Below the pieces are notes generated by a model. It worked only from the letters and a program-made list of their open reading frames with translations. It was not told the DNA's origin and did no database searches. Positions 28,520-38,298 of a stretch of DNA of 64,000 nt are shown piece after piece. Positions within the stretch are counted from its first letter, which is position 1. The number at the start of each line of letters is the position of its first letter. The DNA is from Bordetella pertussis 18323 (GTDB lineage Bacteria > Pseudomonadota > Gammaproteobacteria > Burkholderiales > Burkholderiaceae_B), in NCBI RefSeq assembly GCF_000306945.1, contig NC_018518.1, positions 1,984,001 to 2,048,000 on the forward strand. Direction: 5' to 3'. Both the position numbers and the translations under genes were made by a program.

Positions 28520-29433
28520 AGCACGCACTGATCCACCGCCTTGCGCTGGCCTCGCTGCTGGCCGCCGCCTTGCCGGCCGCGCCAGCCCTGGCCGCCGACG
28601 CCCCGCCCGCGTTCACGCCGCCCGCGGCCGACGCCATTCCCGATAACGAGTTCGGCAAAGTGGTGCGCGAGGAAGAGCAGATCTTCCTGCATACCCCGCA
28701 GCGCGCCGCCAAGTTCGTCGGCAACGACCTGACCTGCGCCAGCTGCCACCTGGACGCGGGCCGGCGCGCCGATTCCGCGCCCATGTGGGCGGCCTACGTG
28801 CTGTATCCGGCCTACCGGGCCAAGAACGGGCACGTCAACACGCTGGCCGAGCGCCTGCAGGGCTGTTTTCGCTACAGCATGAATGGCGAATCCCCGCCGG
28901 CCGACGACCCCACGCTGGTCGCCCTGCAGTCGTACATGTACTGGCTGGCGAGCAAGGCCCCGACCGGCGTCAAGCTGGCGGGCCGGGGCTATCGCAAGCT
29001 GCCGGCGCCGCCGCAAAAACCCGACTACCTGCGCGGCAAGACCGCCTACGCGCAATATTGCGCCGTCTGCCACGGCGCCGAAGGCCAGGGGCAGAAAAAC
29101 GGCCGGCACTGGGTCTTCCCCGCGTTGTGGGGCGAGCACTCGTTCAACTGGGGCGCGGGCATGCACCAGATCGGCAACGCGGCCGGCTTCATCAAGGCCA
29201 ATATGCCGCTGGGCCAGGCCGGCCTGCTGAGCGACCAGGAAGCCTGGGACGTGGCGTACTTCATGAACGCCCACGAACGCCCGCAGGACCCCCGCTACCA
29301 GGGCTCGGTGGCGCAGACGCGCGCCAAGTACCACGATTCGGACGACTCCCTGTACGGGATGGAAGTCAACGGCCATCTGCTGGGCAGCGCAGCGCCGCCG
29401 TCCGGCGGCAAGCTGCGGGCGGCCGGCAAGTAG
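28516..29433 (+). CDS. tsdA: Diheme cytochrome c, probable thiosulfate dehydrogenase TsdA
   Basis: This 305-residue periplasmic protein has a signal peptide (cleavage after ALAADA) and two heme sites: CASCH in GNDLTCASCHLDAG and CAVCH in YAQYCAVCHGAEG. The stretch ERLQGCFRYSMNG, followed by PP, matches the conserved TsdA segment that provides the cysteine axial ligand of the active-site heme. TsdA oxidises thiosulfate to tetrathionate, or the reverse. The identification rests on this motif and on the adjacent c4-type partner; the reaction direction in this organism is unknown. The ATGA overlap with tsdB indicates one operon. Confidence 0.82.
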   Translation: MKHALIHRLALASLLAAALPAAPALAADAPPAFTPPAADAIPDNEFGKVVREEEQIFLHTPQRAAKFVGNDLTCASCHLDAGRRADSAPMWAAYVLYPAYRAKNGHVNTLAERLQGCFRYSMNGESPPADDPTLVALQSYMYWLASKAPTGVKLAGRGYRKLPAPPQKPDYLRGKTAYAQYCAVCHGAEGQGQKNGRHWVFPALWGEHSFNWGAGMHQIGNAAGFIKANMPLGQAGLLSDQEAWDVAYFMNAHERPQDPRYQGSVAQTRAKYHDSDDSLYGMEVNGHLLGSAAPPSGGKLRAAGK

Positions 29434-29568
29434 GCGGCGCGAGGGCTTGCTGGCCCCGGGGGCTTTTCCGCCCTCGGGCCGCCCCCAAGGCGAAAAAAAG
29501 GCCGGCCGCTCCCGGCGCGCCGGCCGATTTGCTATTCTTCGGTTCTGCCCCTTGTGTCGTTTTTGTCC

Positions 29569-30201
29569 ATGTCCGCACCCTCCGGCAATGTATTCATGGT
29601 CGTCGCTCCCAGCGGCGCCGGCAAGTCCAGCCTGGTTCGCGCCCTGCTCGACCGCGATCCCTCTCTCGTGCTGTCCATTTCGTGCACCACGCGCGCGCCG
29701 CGCCCCGGCGAGCAAGACGGCCGCGAGTACCGCTTCGTCGACCAGGCCGAATTCGCCCGCCTGCGCGATGCGCAACAGCTGCTCGAATGGGCCGAGGTGC
29801 ACGGGAATTTCTATGGCACCCCGCGCGACCGCATCGACGAGGCCACCCGCGCCGGCCATGACGTCCTGCTGGAAATCGACTGGCAGGGCGCGCGGCAGGT
29901 CAAGCAGCGCTACCCCGAGGCCATCGGCATATTCGTCCTGCCGCCTTCCATCGACGAGCTGGAAAGCCGCCTGAAGGCCCGCGGCCAGGATGCGCCCCAG
30001 GTCATCGCGCGCCGCCTGCTGGCTGCCGGCGGCGAGATCGCGCACGCGCCTGAATGCGAATATGTTATTATTAATCAAGAATTTAGCGTAGCCCTGACGG
30101 AACTGGTGCAAATCATCAGTGCCGCGCGGCTGCGTTTTTCGTCCCAGGCCGTGCGCAATGCGCAGTTGTTCTCGCAACTGGGCATACCCGCCGCGCACTG
30201 A
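29569..30201 (+). CDS. gmk: Guanylate kinase
   Basis: This 210-residue enzyme phosphorylates GMP to GDP with ATP. The P-loop APSGAGKSS is at about residues 11–19; the GMP-binding [17 protein letters not shown] and [10 protein letters not shown] motifs and the lid region RRLLAAGGE are present. ATG 29569 begins [15 protein letters not shown]; the ATG-like start at 29554 is less likely. It heads the conserved gmk–rpoZ–spoT cluster. Confidence 0.96.
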   Translation: MSAPSGNVFMVVAPSGAGKSSLVRALLDRDPSLVLSISCTTRAPRPGEQDGREYRFVDQAEFARLRDAQQLLEWAEVHGNFYGTPRDRIDEATRAGHDVLLEIDWQGARQVKQRYPEAIGIFVLPPSIDELESRLKARGQDAPQVIARRLLAAGGEIAHAPECEYVIINQEFSVALTELVQIISAARLRFSSQAVRNAQLFSQLGIPAAH

Positions 30202-30242
30202 GGCGAACTCCCTTCACTTTCCGTCAGCTCCAGGTATTTTCC

Positions 30243-30446
30243 ATGGCCCGTATCACTGTCGAAGACTGTCTGAACCAGATTCCCAACCGCTTCAAGCTCA
30301 CGCTGGCGGCGACCTATCGCGCCCGCGAGCTGGTCCAGGGCCACGCGCCGCGCCTGGACAGCAAGGACAAGCCCACGGTCACCGCGCTTCGGGAAATCGC
30401 CTCCGGTCTCACCGGCCTGGAAATGCTGCGCAAAGTCCCGACCTGA
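30243..30446 (+). CDS. rpoZ: RNA polymerase omega subunit
   Basis: This 67-residue protein is the omega subunit: [31 protein letters not shown] (start of the chain) and the [13 protein letters not shown] region that contacts the beta-prime subunit are conserved. It assists assembly of RNA polymerase and, with (p)ppGpp made by the next gene, forms part of the first ppGpp binding site. Length fits the betaproteobacterial form (67). Confidence 0.96.
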   Translation: MARITVEDCLNQIPNRFKLTLAATYRARELVQGHAPRLDSKDKPTVTALREIASGLTGLEMLRKVPT

Positions 30447-30470
30447 TACCTACCCAGGGAGGCGGTGGCA

Positions 30471-32747
<2,277 letters not shown>

Positions 32748-32750
<3 letters not shown>

Positions 32751-32765
32751 GCGGTTCGCCGCTCA
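32748..32765. terminator. Hairpin built from two convergent stop codons
   Basis: TGAGCGG-ttcg-CCGCTCA is a perfect 7-bp stem with a UUCG-like tetraloop. The spoT TGA (32748–32750) forms the start of one arm and the ABC ATPase stop (TCA at 32763–32765) the end of the other, so both genes end inside the same hairpin. There is no T run. Confidence 0.55.
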
Positions 32766-33491
32766 GGATACGTGCTGCAGGAAGTCCTTCAGCCGCTGAC
32801 TGGGCGGATTGGACAGCAGTTCGGCCGGCGGCCCATCGTGCGCGATCTTGCCGCAATCGATGAAGATCAGGCGGCTGCCCACCTTGCGCGCGAACTCCAT
32901 TTCGTGCGTGACCACGATCATGGTCATGCCCTCCTCGGCCAGGTCGCGCATCACCTTCAATACTTCGTGGCGCAGCTCCGGGTCGAGCGCCGAAGTCGGC
33001 TCGTCGAACAGCATCAGCTTGGGCTTGATGGCCAGCGCGCGGGCGATGGCCACGCGCTGTTGCTGGCCACCCGACAGCTCGGACGGATAGTGGTTCATGC
33101 GTTCGGCCAGCCCCACCTTGCCCAGCAGCTCCTCGGCCTGCCGGCGCGCCTCGGCGCGCGCGGCGCCGCGCGTATGCACCGGGCCGAACATGACGTTCTC
33201 CAGCGCCGTCATCTGCGGAAACAGATTGAACTGCTGGAACACCATGCCCGCCTCGCGCCGGATCTCGCGCACCTGGGCGGCATCGCCCTTGACGCTTTGC
33301 CCGCCGACCAGCAGGTCGCCGTCGTTGATGGTCTCCAGCACGTTGATGCAGCGCAGGAAGGTGGACTTGCCCGAGCCGGACGGCCCGACCACCACCACCA
33401 CTTCGCCCGCGTCGATATCCAGCGTGATGCCGTCGAGCACCGTCGAATCGCCGAACTTCTTGGTGACATTGTGGAATTCGACCATGCTCAT
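32763..33491 (-). CDS. glnQ: Glutamine/polar amino acid ABC transporter ATP-binding protein
   Basis: This 242-residue ATPase of the polar amino acid importer family (GlnQ/HisP type) shows Walker [11 protein letters not shown]-loop [12 protein letters not shown], signature LSGGQQQR, Walker [13 protein letters not shown] and H-loop VVTHE. Length is normal (about 240). The ATG at 33491 overlaps the permease stop as ATGA; an alternative ATG is at 33485. The gene order is binding protein, permease, ATPase. Confidence 0.92.
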   Translation of the reverse strand: MSMVEFHNVTKKFGDSTVLDGITLDIDAGEVVVVVGPSGSGKSTFLRCINVLETINDGDLLVGGQSVKGDAAQVREIRREAGMVFQQFNLFPQMTALENVMFGPVHTRGAARAEARRQAEELLGKVGLAERMNHYPSELSGGQQQRVAIARALAIKPKLMLFDEPTSALDPELRHEVLKVMRDLAEEGMTMIVVTHEMEFARKVGSRLIFIDCGKIAHDGPPAELLSNPPSQRLKDFLQHVS

Positions 33492-34147
33492 AGTATGCGC
33501 ATCCTTTTTTCCAGCATCCGCAGGCCCAGGGCCATCGTCCCGGTAAGGATCAGGTACACGATGGCCACGGCCGACCAGATCTCGACCGCGCGGAAATTGC
33601 TGGCCATGATTTCCTGGCCCTGGCGCGTCAGTTCGGCCACGCCGATCACGATGAACAGGGATGAGTCCTTCAGGCTGATGATGCACTGGTTGCCCAGCGG
33701 CGGAATCATGCGGCGGAAAGCGACCGGGCCGATGATGTACAGCAGGATCTTGTAGAACGGCAGGCCCATCGCCTGCCCGGCCTCCTTCAGGCCCTTGTGC
33801 ACCGACAGCAGCGAGCCGCGCACGATCTCGGCGATGTACGCCCCGGAGTTGATGATCAGCGTGGCGATCGCCGCCGCCACGGCGTCGACGCGCATGCCTT
33901 CGATCATCAGCGGCAAGGCGAAGTAGATGAACATCACCTGCACCACGATGGGCGTGCCGCGGATCACGGCCACGTACACCTGCGCCAGCCCCGCCAGCCA
34001 CAGCGGCCCGTAGGCCCGTGCCACGCCGATCAGGGCGCCCACCACGAAGCCGCCCACCAGCCCCCAGAAAGTGATCTTGACGGTCATCAACGTGCCGTCA
34101 AGCAGATTGGGCAATGCCGTCCCGATTACCGACCAATCGAAATCCAC
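33488..34147 (-). CDS. glnP: Glutamine/polar amino acid ABC transporter permease
   Basis: This 219-residue inner-membrane permease of the HisM/GlnP family has about five hydrophobic segments and the EAA-loop motif [19 protein letters not shown] plus [21 protein letters not shown] typical of this class. The first 20 residues ([20 protein letters not shown]) carry the usual amphipathic start. It overlaps the ATPase start by four bases. A single permease presumably acts as a homodimer. Confidence 0.92.
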   Translation of the reverse strand: MDFDWSVIGTALPNLLDGTLMTVKITFWGLVGGFVVGALIGVARAYGPLWLAGLAQVYVAVIRGTPIVVQVMFIYFALPLMIEGMRVDAVAAAIATLIINSGAYIAEIVRGSLLSVHKGLKEAGQAMGLPFYKILLYIIGPVAFRRMIPPLGNQCIISLKDSSLFIVIGVAELTRQGQEIMASNFRAVEIWSAVAIVYLILTGTMALGLRMLEKRMRIL

Positions 34148-34215
34148 AGTCTTCCCCCTGCCAGCGGATACGGGTCAGGCCGGCGCCATGCGCCGGCCCG
34201 CGGATGCCAGCCGGC

Positions 34216-34968
34216 TCAGGGCTGCTTGCCGAACCACTTGGTGTAGATGGCGTCGTACTGGCCGTTGGCTTTCAGCGTGGCCAGCGCCTTGTTCACCTGC
34301 GGCACCAGTTCGCTGCCCTTGGGGAAGGCGATGCCGTAGAAGTCGCCGCTCTTGACCGTGCCGACCACCTTCACGCGGCCCTTGCCCGCCGTGTTGGCGT
34401 AGTACTGCACGTTGGGCGTGTCATGCACCGCCGCGTCGACGCGGCCGGTGGCCAGTTCGAGATAGGCGTTGTCGATATTGGGGAACAGTTTCAGCTTGGC
34501 GTCGGGCACCTGCGACTTCATGAAGTCGACCGTGGCGGTGCCGGTTTTGACGGCCACGCTCTTGCCGGAGAGGTCCTTGGCCGCCTTGATGCTGTCGTTC
34601 TTCTCGCTGACCAGGATGGCCAGGCCGCTCTCATAGTAGGGATCGGAGAAGTCGATGACCTTCTTGCGGTCGTCCCGGATCGTGATGCCGGCAAGCGCCG
34701 CATCGATGTTCTTGGTCTGCAGGCCGGGGATGATGCCGTTGAAATCCATGGGCTGCAGCTTGTACTTCAGGTTCAGCTCCTTGGCGATGGCCGCCCACAG
34801 ATCAATGTCGAAGCCGGTATAGGTGTTGCCCTGCTTGAACTCGAACGGTACGAACGCGGTGTCGGTGGCGACCACCAGTTCCCTGCCCTGGGCCGATGCC
34901 GTGGACACGGCGCCCAGCAGGGCCGCCGACGCGCCGATCAGTACGGCCGCAACTTTCGCTTTGATCAT
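34216..34968 (-). CDS. glnH: Glutamine-type periplasmic amino acid-binding protein
   Basis: This 250-residue periplasmic binding protein has a signal peptide (residues 1–27, ending STASAQ) and the family-3 solute-binding signature [16 protein letters not shown], here YTGFDIDLW. The mature part starts [19 protein letters not shown]. Ligand-site residues include the D of [14 protein letters not shown] and GRVDAAVHD. GlnH of E. coli is the closest pattern I recall, but glutamate/aspartate or other polar amino acids remain possible. It is the first gene of a glnHPQ operon; the promoter region at 34969–35150 ends at IS481. Confidence 0.9.
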   Translation of the reverse strand: MIKAKVAAVLIGASAALLGAVSTASAQGRELVVATDTAFVPFEFKQGNTYTGFDIDLWAAIAKELNLKYKLQPMDFNGIIPGLQTKNIDAALAGITIRDDRKKVIDFSDPYYESGLAILVSEKNDSIKAAKDLSGKSVAVKTGTATVDFMKSQVPDAKLKLFPNIDNAYLELATGRVDAAVHDTPNVQYYANTAGKGRVKVVGTVKSGDFYGIAFPKGSELVPQVNKALATLKANGQYDAIYTKWFGKQP

Positions 34969-35144
34969 GGAACTCTCCTCTTGGGGTCTGCTCAGGCCCC
35001 AGCCATTTGTTGTAAGGGGCTACCATCTCCGAGTCCGTGCCGCATGGGTAATCCGGCGCGGACCTGCGGATCATCTTAACGCATACGTCCCCCGCCGCCA
35101 TCCCCCCGCGGGTCATTACAATCAAACCAGAAGCGACCCACGAC

Positions 35145-35149
35145 AGGAG
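35145..35149 (+). promoter_or_regulatory. Stranded Shine-Dalgarno sequence of the C45 hydrolase gene
   Basis: AGGAG lies directly before GCTAGC (35149–35154). Without the IS481 pair the sequence would read AGGAG-CTAGCC-ATG, placing the ATG now at 37254 six bases after a good ribosome binding site. The insertion moved it about 2.1 kb away. A -10-like TACAAT occurs at 35117–35122. Confidence 0.75.
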
Positions 35150-36100
35150 CTAGCTGTGAACTGTCAATAGGTTGTATTCGTCCAGGTTGAGTCTGGAGAT
35201 GGGTACAGCGCGCCCGATGCCTTGGTGGGGTCGATGCCAGTTGTAGTGGTGTAGCCAGGATTTCATGGCATCGGCTCGGTGTTGGGAGTTCTGGTAGGTG
35301 TGAGCGTAAGCCCACTCACGCAAGGCCGACTGGATGAAGCGTTCGGCCTTGCCATTGGTCTGTGGGCGGTAAGGTCGGGTAAAGCGGTGCTTGATGCCCA
35401 GCTCATGGCACAGCGCGGCGAAGGCGCGGCTGCGAAAGGCCGAGCCATTGTCGGTGAGCAAGCGCTGGATGGTCACGCCCAGGCGCTGGTAGTAGGCCAC
35501 TGCGTCCTTGAGGAACTGGACGGCGCTGGGGAAGCGCTCGTCGGGGTGGATGTCGGTGAAGGCCACGCGGGCGTGGTCATCGATGGCCACGAAGACGAAG
35601 TCCCAGCCGGCCCCCTCAACGGTATCGCGTCGGTTGCCCGTGACCCGGTGGCCAGGGCGCTGGATACGTCCCAGCTTCTTGATGTCGATGTGCAGCAGAT
35701 CGCCGGGGGCCTGATGCTCGTAGCGCACCACCGGCTCGGCCGGCTCCAGGTCGGCCAGGTGCGACAGACCGGCGCGGGCCAGGACGCGGCTGACGGTGCT
35801 GGCTGACACGCCCAGCGCCTGGGCGATGCGCGCTTGGGTCAGCCGCTTGCGGCGCAGCTCCACGATAGCCAGCGCCTTGGCCGGCGCAATCGCTCGGGGC
35901 GAGACCGTCGGGCGCGAGGACGCATCGGCCAAGCCCGCCTGGCCCTGAGCCAGGAAGCGGCCCAGCCATTTGCGCACAGTCGGCGCGGTGACCCCATAGG
36001 CGCGGGCCGCTTCAGGCACACAAACTTGATGGGCGATCAATTGCTGGACCATTTCGAGTCGACGTAGGAAGGTCAATCGGGCATGCTTATGGGTGTTCAT
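35150..36100 (-). CDS. IS481 transposase (copy 2)
   Basis: This 316-residue IS481 DDE transposase is identical to copy 1 except for the last residue, Ser instead of Thr, which is set by the flanking target sequence. The stop codon TAG again comes from the CTAG of the target (35150–35153). See copy 1 for the catalytic residues. Intact. Confidence 0.97.
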   Translation of the reverse strand: MNTHKHARLTFLRRLEMVQQLIAHQVCVPEAARAYGVTAPTVRKWLGRFLAQGQAGLADASSRPTVSPRAIAPAKALAIVELRRKRLTQARIAQALGVSASTVSRVLARAGLSHLADLEPAEPVVRYEHQAPGDLLHIDIKKLGRIQRPGHRVTGNRRDTVEGAGWDFVFVAIDDHARVAFTDIHPDERFPSAVQFLKDAVAYYQRLGVTIQRLLTDNGSAFRSRAFAALCHELGIKHRFTRPYRPQTNGKAERFIQSALREWAYAHTYQNSQHRADAMKSWLHHYNWHRPHQGIGRAVPISRLNLDEYNLLTVHS

Positions 36101-36197
36101 CCGGCCGGGCTCCTTGAGTGAACTGGGGGGTCGGCGATTTCCAGTTTCTCAAATCCGGTTCGGATGAACCATGCATACAACCTATTGAATCTTCACA
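35155..36197 (-). mobile_element. IS481 copy 2 (first of a direct tandem pair)
   Basis: This 1043-bp element is bounded on the left by GCTAGC (35149–35154) and shares the GCTAGC at 36198–36203 with the next copy. Its ends are identical to copy 1. The spacer upstream of the transposase start differs by a few bases from copies 1 and 3 (GGGGGGTCGG at about 36124–36133). Confidence 0.97.
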
Positions 36198-36203
36198 GCT
36201 AGC
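36198..36203. repeat. Single shared target-site duplication between tandem IS481 copies
   Basis: GCTAGC occurs at 35149–35154, 36198–36203 and 37247–37252: one copy at each outer edge and only one between the elements. It is the NCTAGN target of IS481. Confidence 0.95.
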
Positions 36204-37149
36204 TGTGAACTGTCAATAGGTTGTATTCGTCCAGGTTGAGTCTGGAGATGGGTACAGCGCACCCGATGCCTTGGTGGGGTCGATGCCAGTTGTAGTGGTG
36301 TAGCCAGGATTTCATGGCATCGGCTCGGTGTTGGGAGTTCTGGTAGGTGTGAGCGTAAGCCCACTCACGCAAGGCCGACTGGATGAAGCGTTCGGCCTTG
36401 CCATTGGTCTGTGGGCGGTAAGGTCGGGTAAAGCGGTGCTTGATGCCCAGCTCATGGCACAGCGCGGCGAAGGCGCGGCTGCGAAAGGCCGAGCCATTGT
36501 CGGTGAGCAAGCGCTGGATGGTCACGCCCAGGCGCTGGTAGTAGGCCACTGCGTCCTTGAGGAACTGGACGGCGCTGGGGAAGCGCTCGTCGGGGTGGAT
36601 GTCGGTGAAGGCCACGCGGGCGTGGTCATCGATGGCCACGAAGACGAAGTCCCAGCCGGCCCCCTCAACGGTATCGCGTCGGTTGCCCGTGACCCGGTGG
36701 CCAGGGCGCTGGATACGTCCCAGCTTCTTGATGTCGATGTGCAGCAGATCGCCGGGGGCCTGATGCTCGTAGCGCACCACCGGCTCGGCCGGCTCCAGGT
36801 CGGCCAGGTGCGACAGACCGGCGCGGGCCAGGACGCGGCTGACGGTGCTGGCTGACACGCCCAGCGCCTGGGCGATGCGCGCTTGGGTCAGCCGCTTGCG
36901 GCGCAGCTCCACGATAGCCAGCGCCTTGGCCGGCGCAATCGCTCGGGGCGAGACCGTCGGGCGCGAGGACGCATCGGCCAAGCCCGCCTGGCCCTGAGCC
37001 AGGAAGCGGCCCAGCCATTTGCGCACAGTCGGCGCGGTGACCCCATAGGCGCGGGCCGCTTCAGGCACACAAACTTGATGGGCGATCAATTGCTGGACCA
37101 TTTCGAGTCGACGTAGGAAGGTCAATCGGGCATGCTTATGGGTGTTCAT
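36199..37149 (-). CDS. IS481 transposase (copy 3)
   Basis: This 316-residue IS481 transposase is identical to copy 2 apart from a single Arg-to-Cys change near the C-terminus (GIGCAVPISRL instead of GIGRAVPISRL; base change at about 36261). The catalytic D/D/E residues are kept. Whether the Cys copy is active cannot be told. Its stop codon is the TAG of the shared GCTAGC junction. Confidence 0.97.
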   Translation of the reverse strand: MNTHKHARLTFLRRLEMVQQLIAHQVCVPEAARAYGVTAPTVRKWLGRFLAQGQAGLADASSRPTVSPRAIAPAKALAIVELRRKRLTQARIAQALGVSASTVSRVLARAGLSHLADLEPAEPVVRYEHQAPGDLLHIDIKKLGRIQRPGHRVTGNRRDTVEGAGWDFVFVAIDDHARVAFTDIHPDERFPSAVQFLKDAVAYYQRLGVTIQRLLTDNGSAFRSRAFAALCHELGIKHRFTRPYRPQTNGKAERFIQSALREWAYAHTYQNSQHRADAMKSWLHHYNWHRPHQGIGCAVPISRLNLDEYNLLTVHS

Positions 37150-37246
37150 CCGGCCGGGCTCCTTGAGTGAACTGGGGGGGTGGCGATTTCCAGTTTCTCA
37201 AATCCGGTTCGGATGAACCATGCATACAACCTATTGAATCTTCACA
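36204..37246 (-). mobile_element. IS481 copy 3 (second of the tandem pair)
   Basis: This 1043-bp element follows copy 2 with one 6-bp GCTAGC between and a further GCTAGC at 37247–37252. Its right end abuts the C45 hydrolase gene, whose ATG lies 8 bp beyond the element. The spacer before the transposase start reads ACTGGGGGGGTGG and differs from the other copies. Confidence 0.97.
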
Positions 37247-37253
37247 GCTAGCC

Positions 37254-38285
37254 ATGGCTTTCAAACCCGTCAGCATCACCGGCACGCGGCGCCAGACCGG
37301 CCAGGCCCTGGGCAAGCTGGCGCGTCCGCTCATGGCCACCTACCTGGAGCAGAGCACCGTCTGGGCTGCGTTGCGTCCCTGGCGCGGCCACGCCTACCTG
37401 GAGGCCCTGGCGCACGAAGCCAGCCAGGCCTTGCCGGAAATCTGGGACGAGCTCGAAGGGCTGGCCGAAGGCCTGCGCATGCCGCTGGTGGACATACTGC
37501 TGTGGAACTGCCGCGGCGACCTGCTGCACAAGACCTCGGACGGCTGCACGTCGATCGCATGGCGCGGCGACGAAGACACGCGCTGGATCGCGCACAACGA
37601 AGACGGCGATCCGTTCCTGTACGGCCGCTGCCACATGGTGGACGTGCGGCCCGACGACGCCCCCGGCTACATCAGCTTCTACTATCCCGGCTCGCTGCCC
37701 GGCCACACCTTTGCCGCCAACCGCGCCGGGCTGGTGCAGACGATCAACAATGTGCGCATCCGCCAGCGGCACGCCGGCGTACCGCGCATGCTGCTGGCCC
37801 GCGCGGTGCTCGACTGCGCCACGCTGGACGACGCGCTGGCGGTGCTGCGCGATCATCCGCGCGCCGGCGGCTTTCACCACACGCTGGGCGCGGCCGGCGA
37901 GCCGCGCCTCTACAGCGTCGAGGCCTCCCCGGCGGCCTGCTCGATCGGCGAAGTCGCGCGCGGCAACGGGCACGCCAACCACCTGGTGCACCCTGGCAGC
38001 GAGGCCATCGGCCAGATCGTGACCGATTCGTCGCGCAGCCGCCAGCGCCACATCGAGAACCTGATGGACCACTGGCAGCCGCCCGTCGATGGCGCGCGCC
38101 TGGTGGCCACGCTGCTGGATCGCGAAGGCGAGCTGCCCATCCTGCGCTGCAGCGCCGACGACCCCGACGAGGAAAACACGCTGGCCACCGCCTTGTTCGA
38201 AATGCGCGATGGCGGGCTGACCCTGCAGGTGCATGACCGGCGCGACCAGCCCGCCTTGCGCGTGACGGTGTGCCCGGCCGCGTGA
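37254..38285 (+). CDS. C45-type Ntn-hydrolase (acyl-CoA:6-APA acyltransferase-like)
   Basis: This 343-residue protein belongs to the peptidase C45 / isopenicillin N acyltransferase-like Ntn-hydrolase family. The likely autoprocessing site is Gly-Cys in SDGCTSIAW (Cys about residue 98), followed by the typical IAHNEDGDP (IAxNxD) and VQTINN segments. Such proteins self-cleave and the new N-terminal Cys is the nucleophile; the substrate is unknown. The ATG 37254 is the natural start, but its ribosome binding site is on the far side of IS481 copies 2 and 3. An in-frame GTG at 37167 inside IS481 would add 29 element-encoded residues, so low or altered translation is likely. Confidence 0.82.
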   Translation: MAFKPVSITGTRRQTGQALGKLARPLMATYLEQSTVWAALRPWRGHAYLEALAHEASQALPEIWDELEGLAEGLRMPLVDILLWNCRGDLLHKTSDGCTSIAWRGDEDTRWIAHNEDGDPFLYGRCHMVDVRPDDAPGYISFYYPGSLPGHTFAANRAGLVQTINNVRIRQRHAGVPRMLLARAVLDCATLDDALAVLRDHPRAGGFHHTLGAAGEPRLYSVEASPAACSIGEVARGNGHANHLVHPGSEAIGQIVTDSSRSRQRHIENLMDHWQPPVDGARLVATLLDREGELPILRCSADDPDEENTLATALFEMRDGGLTLQVHDRRDQPALRVTVCPAA

Positions 38286-38298
38286 CGCCGGCGCCCGC

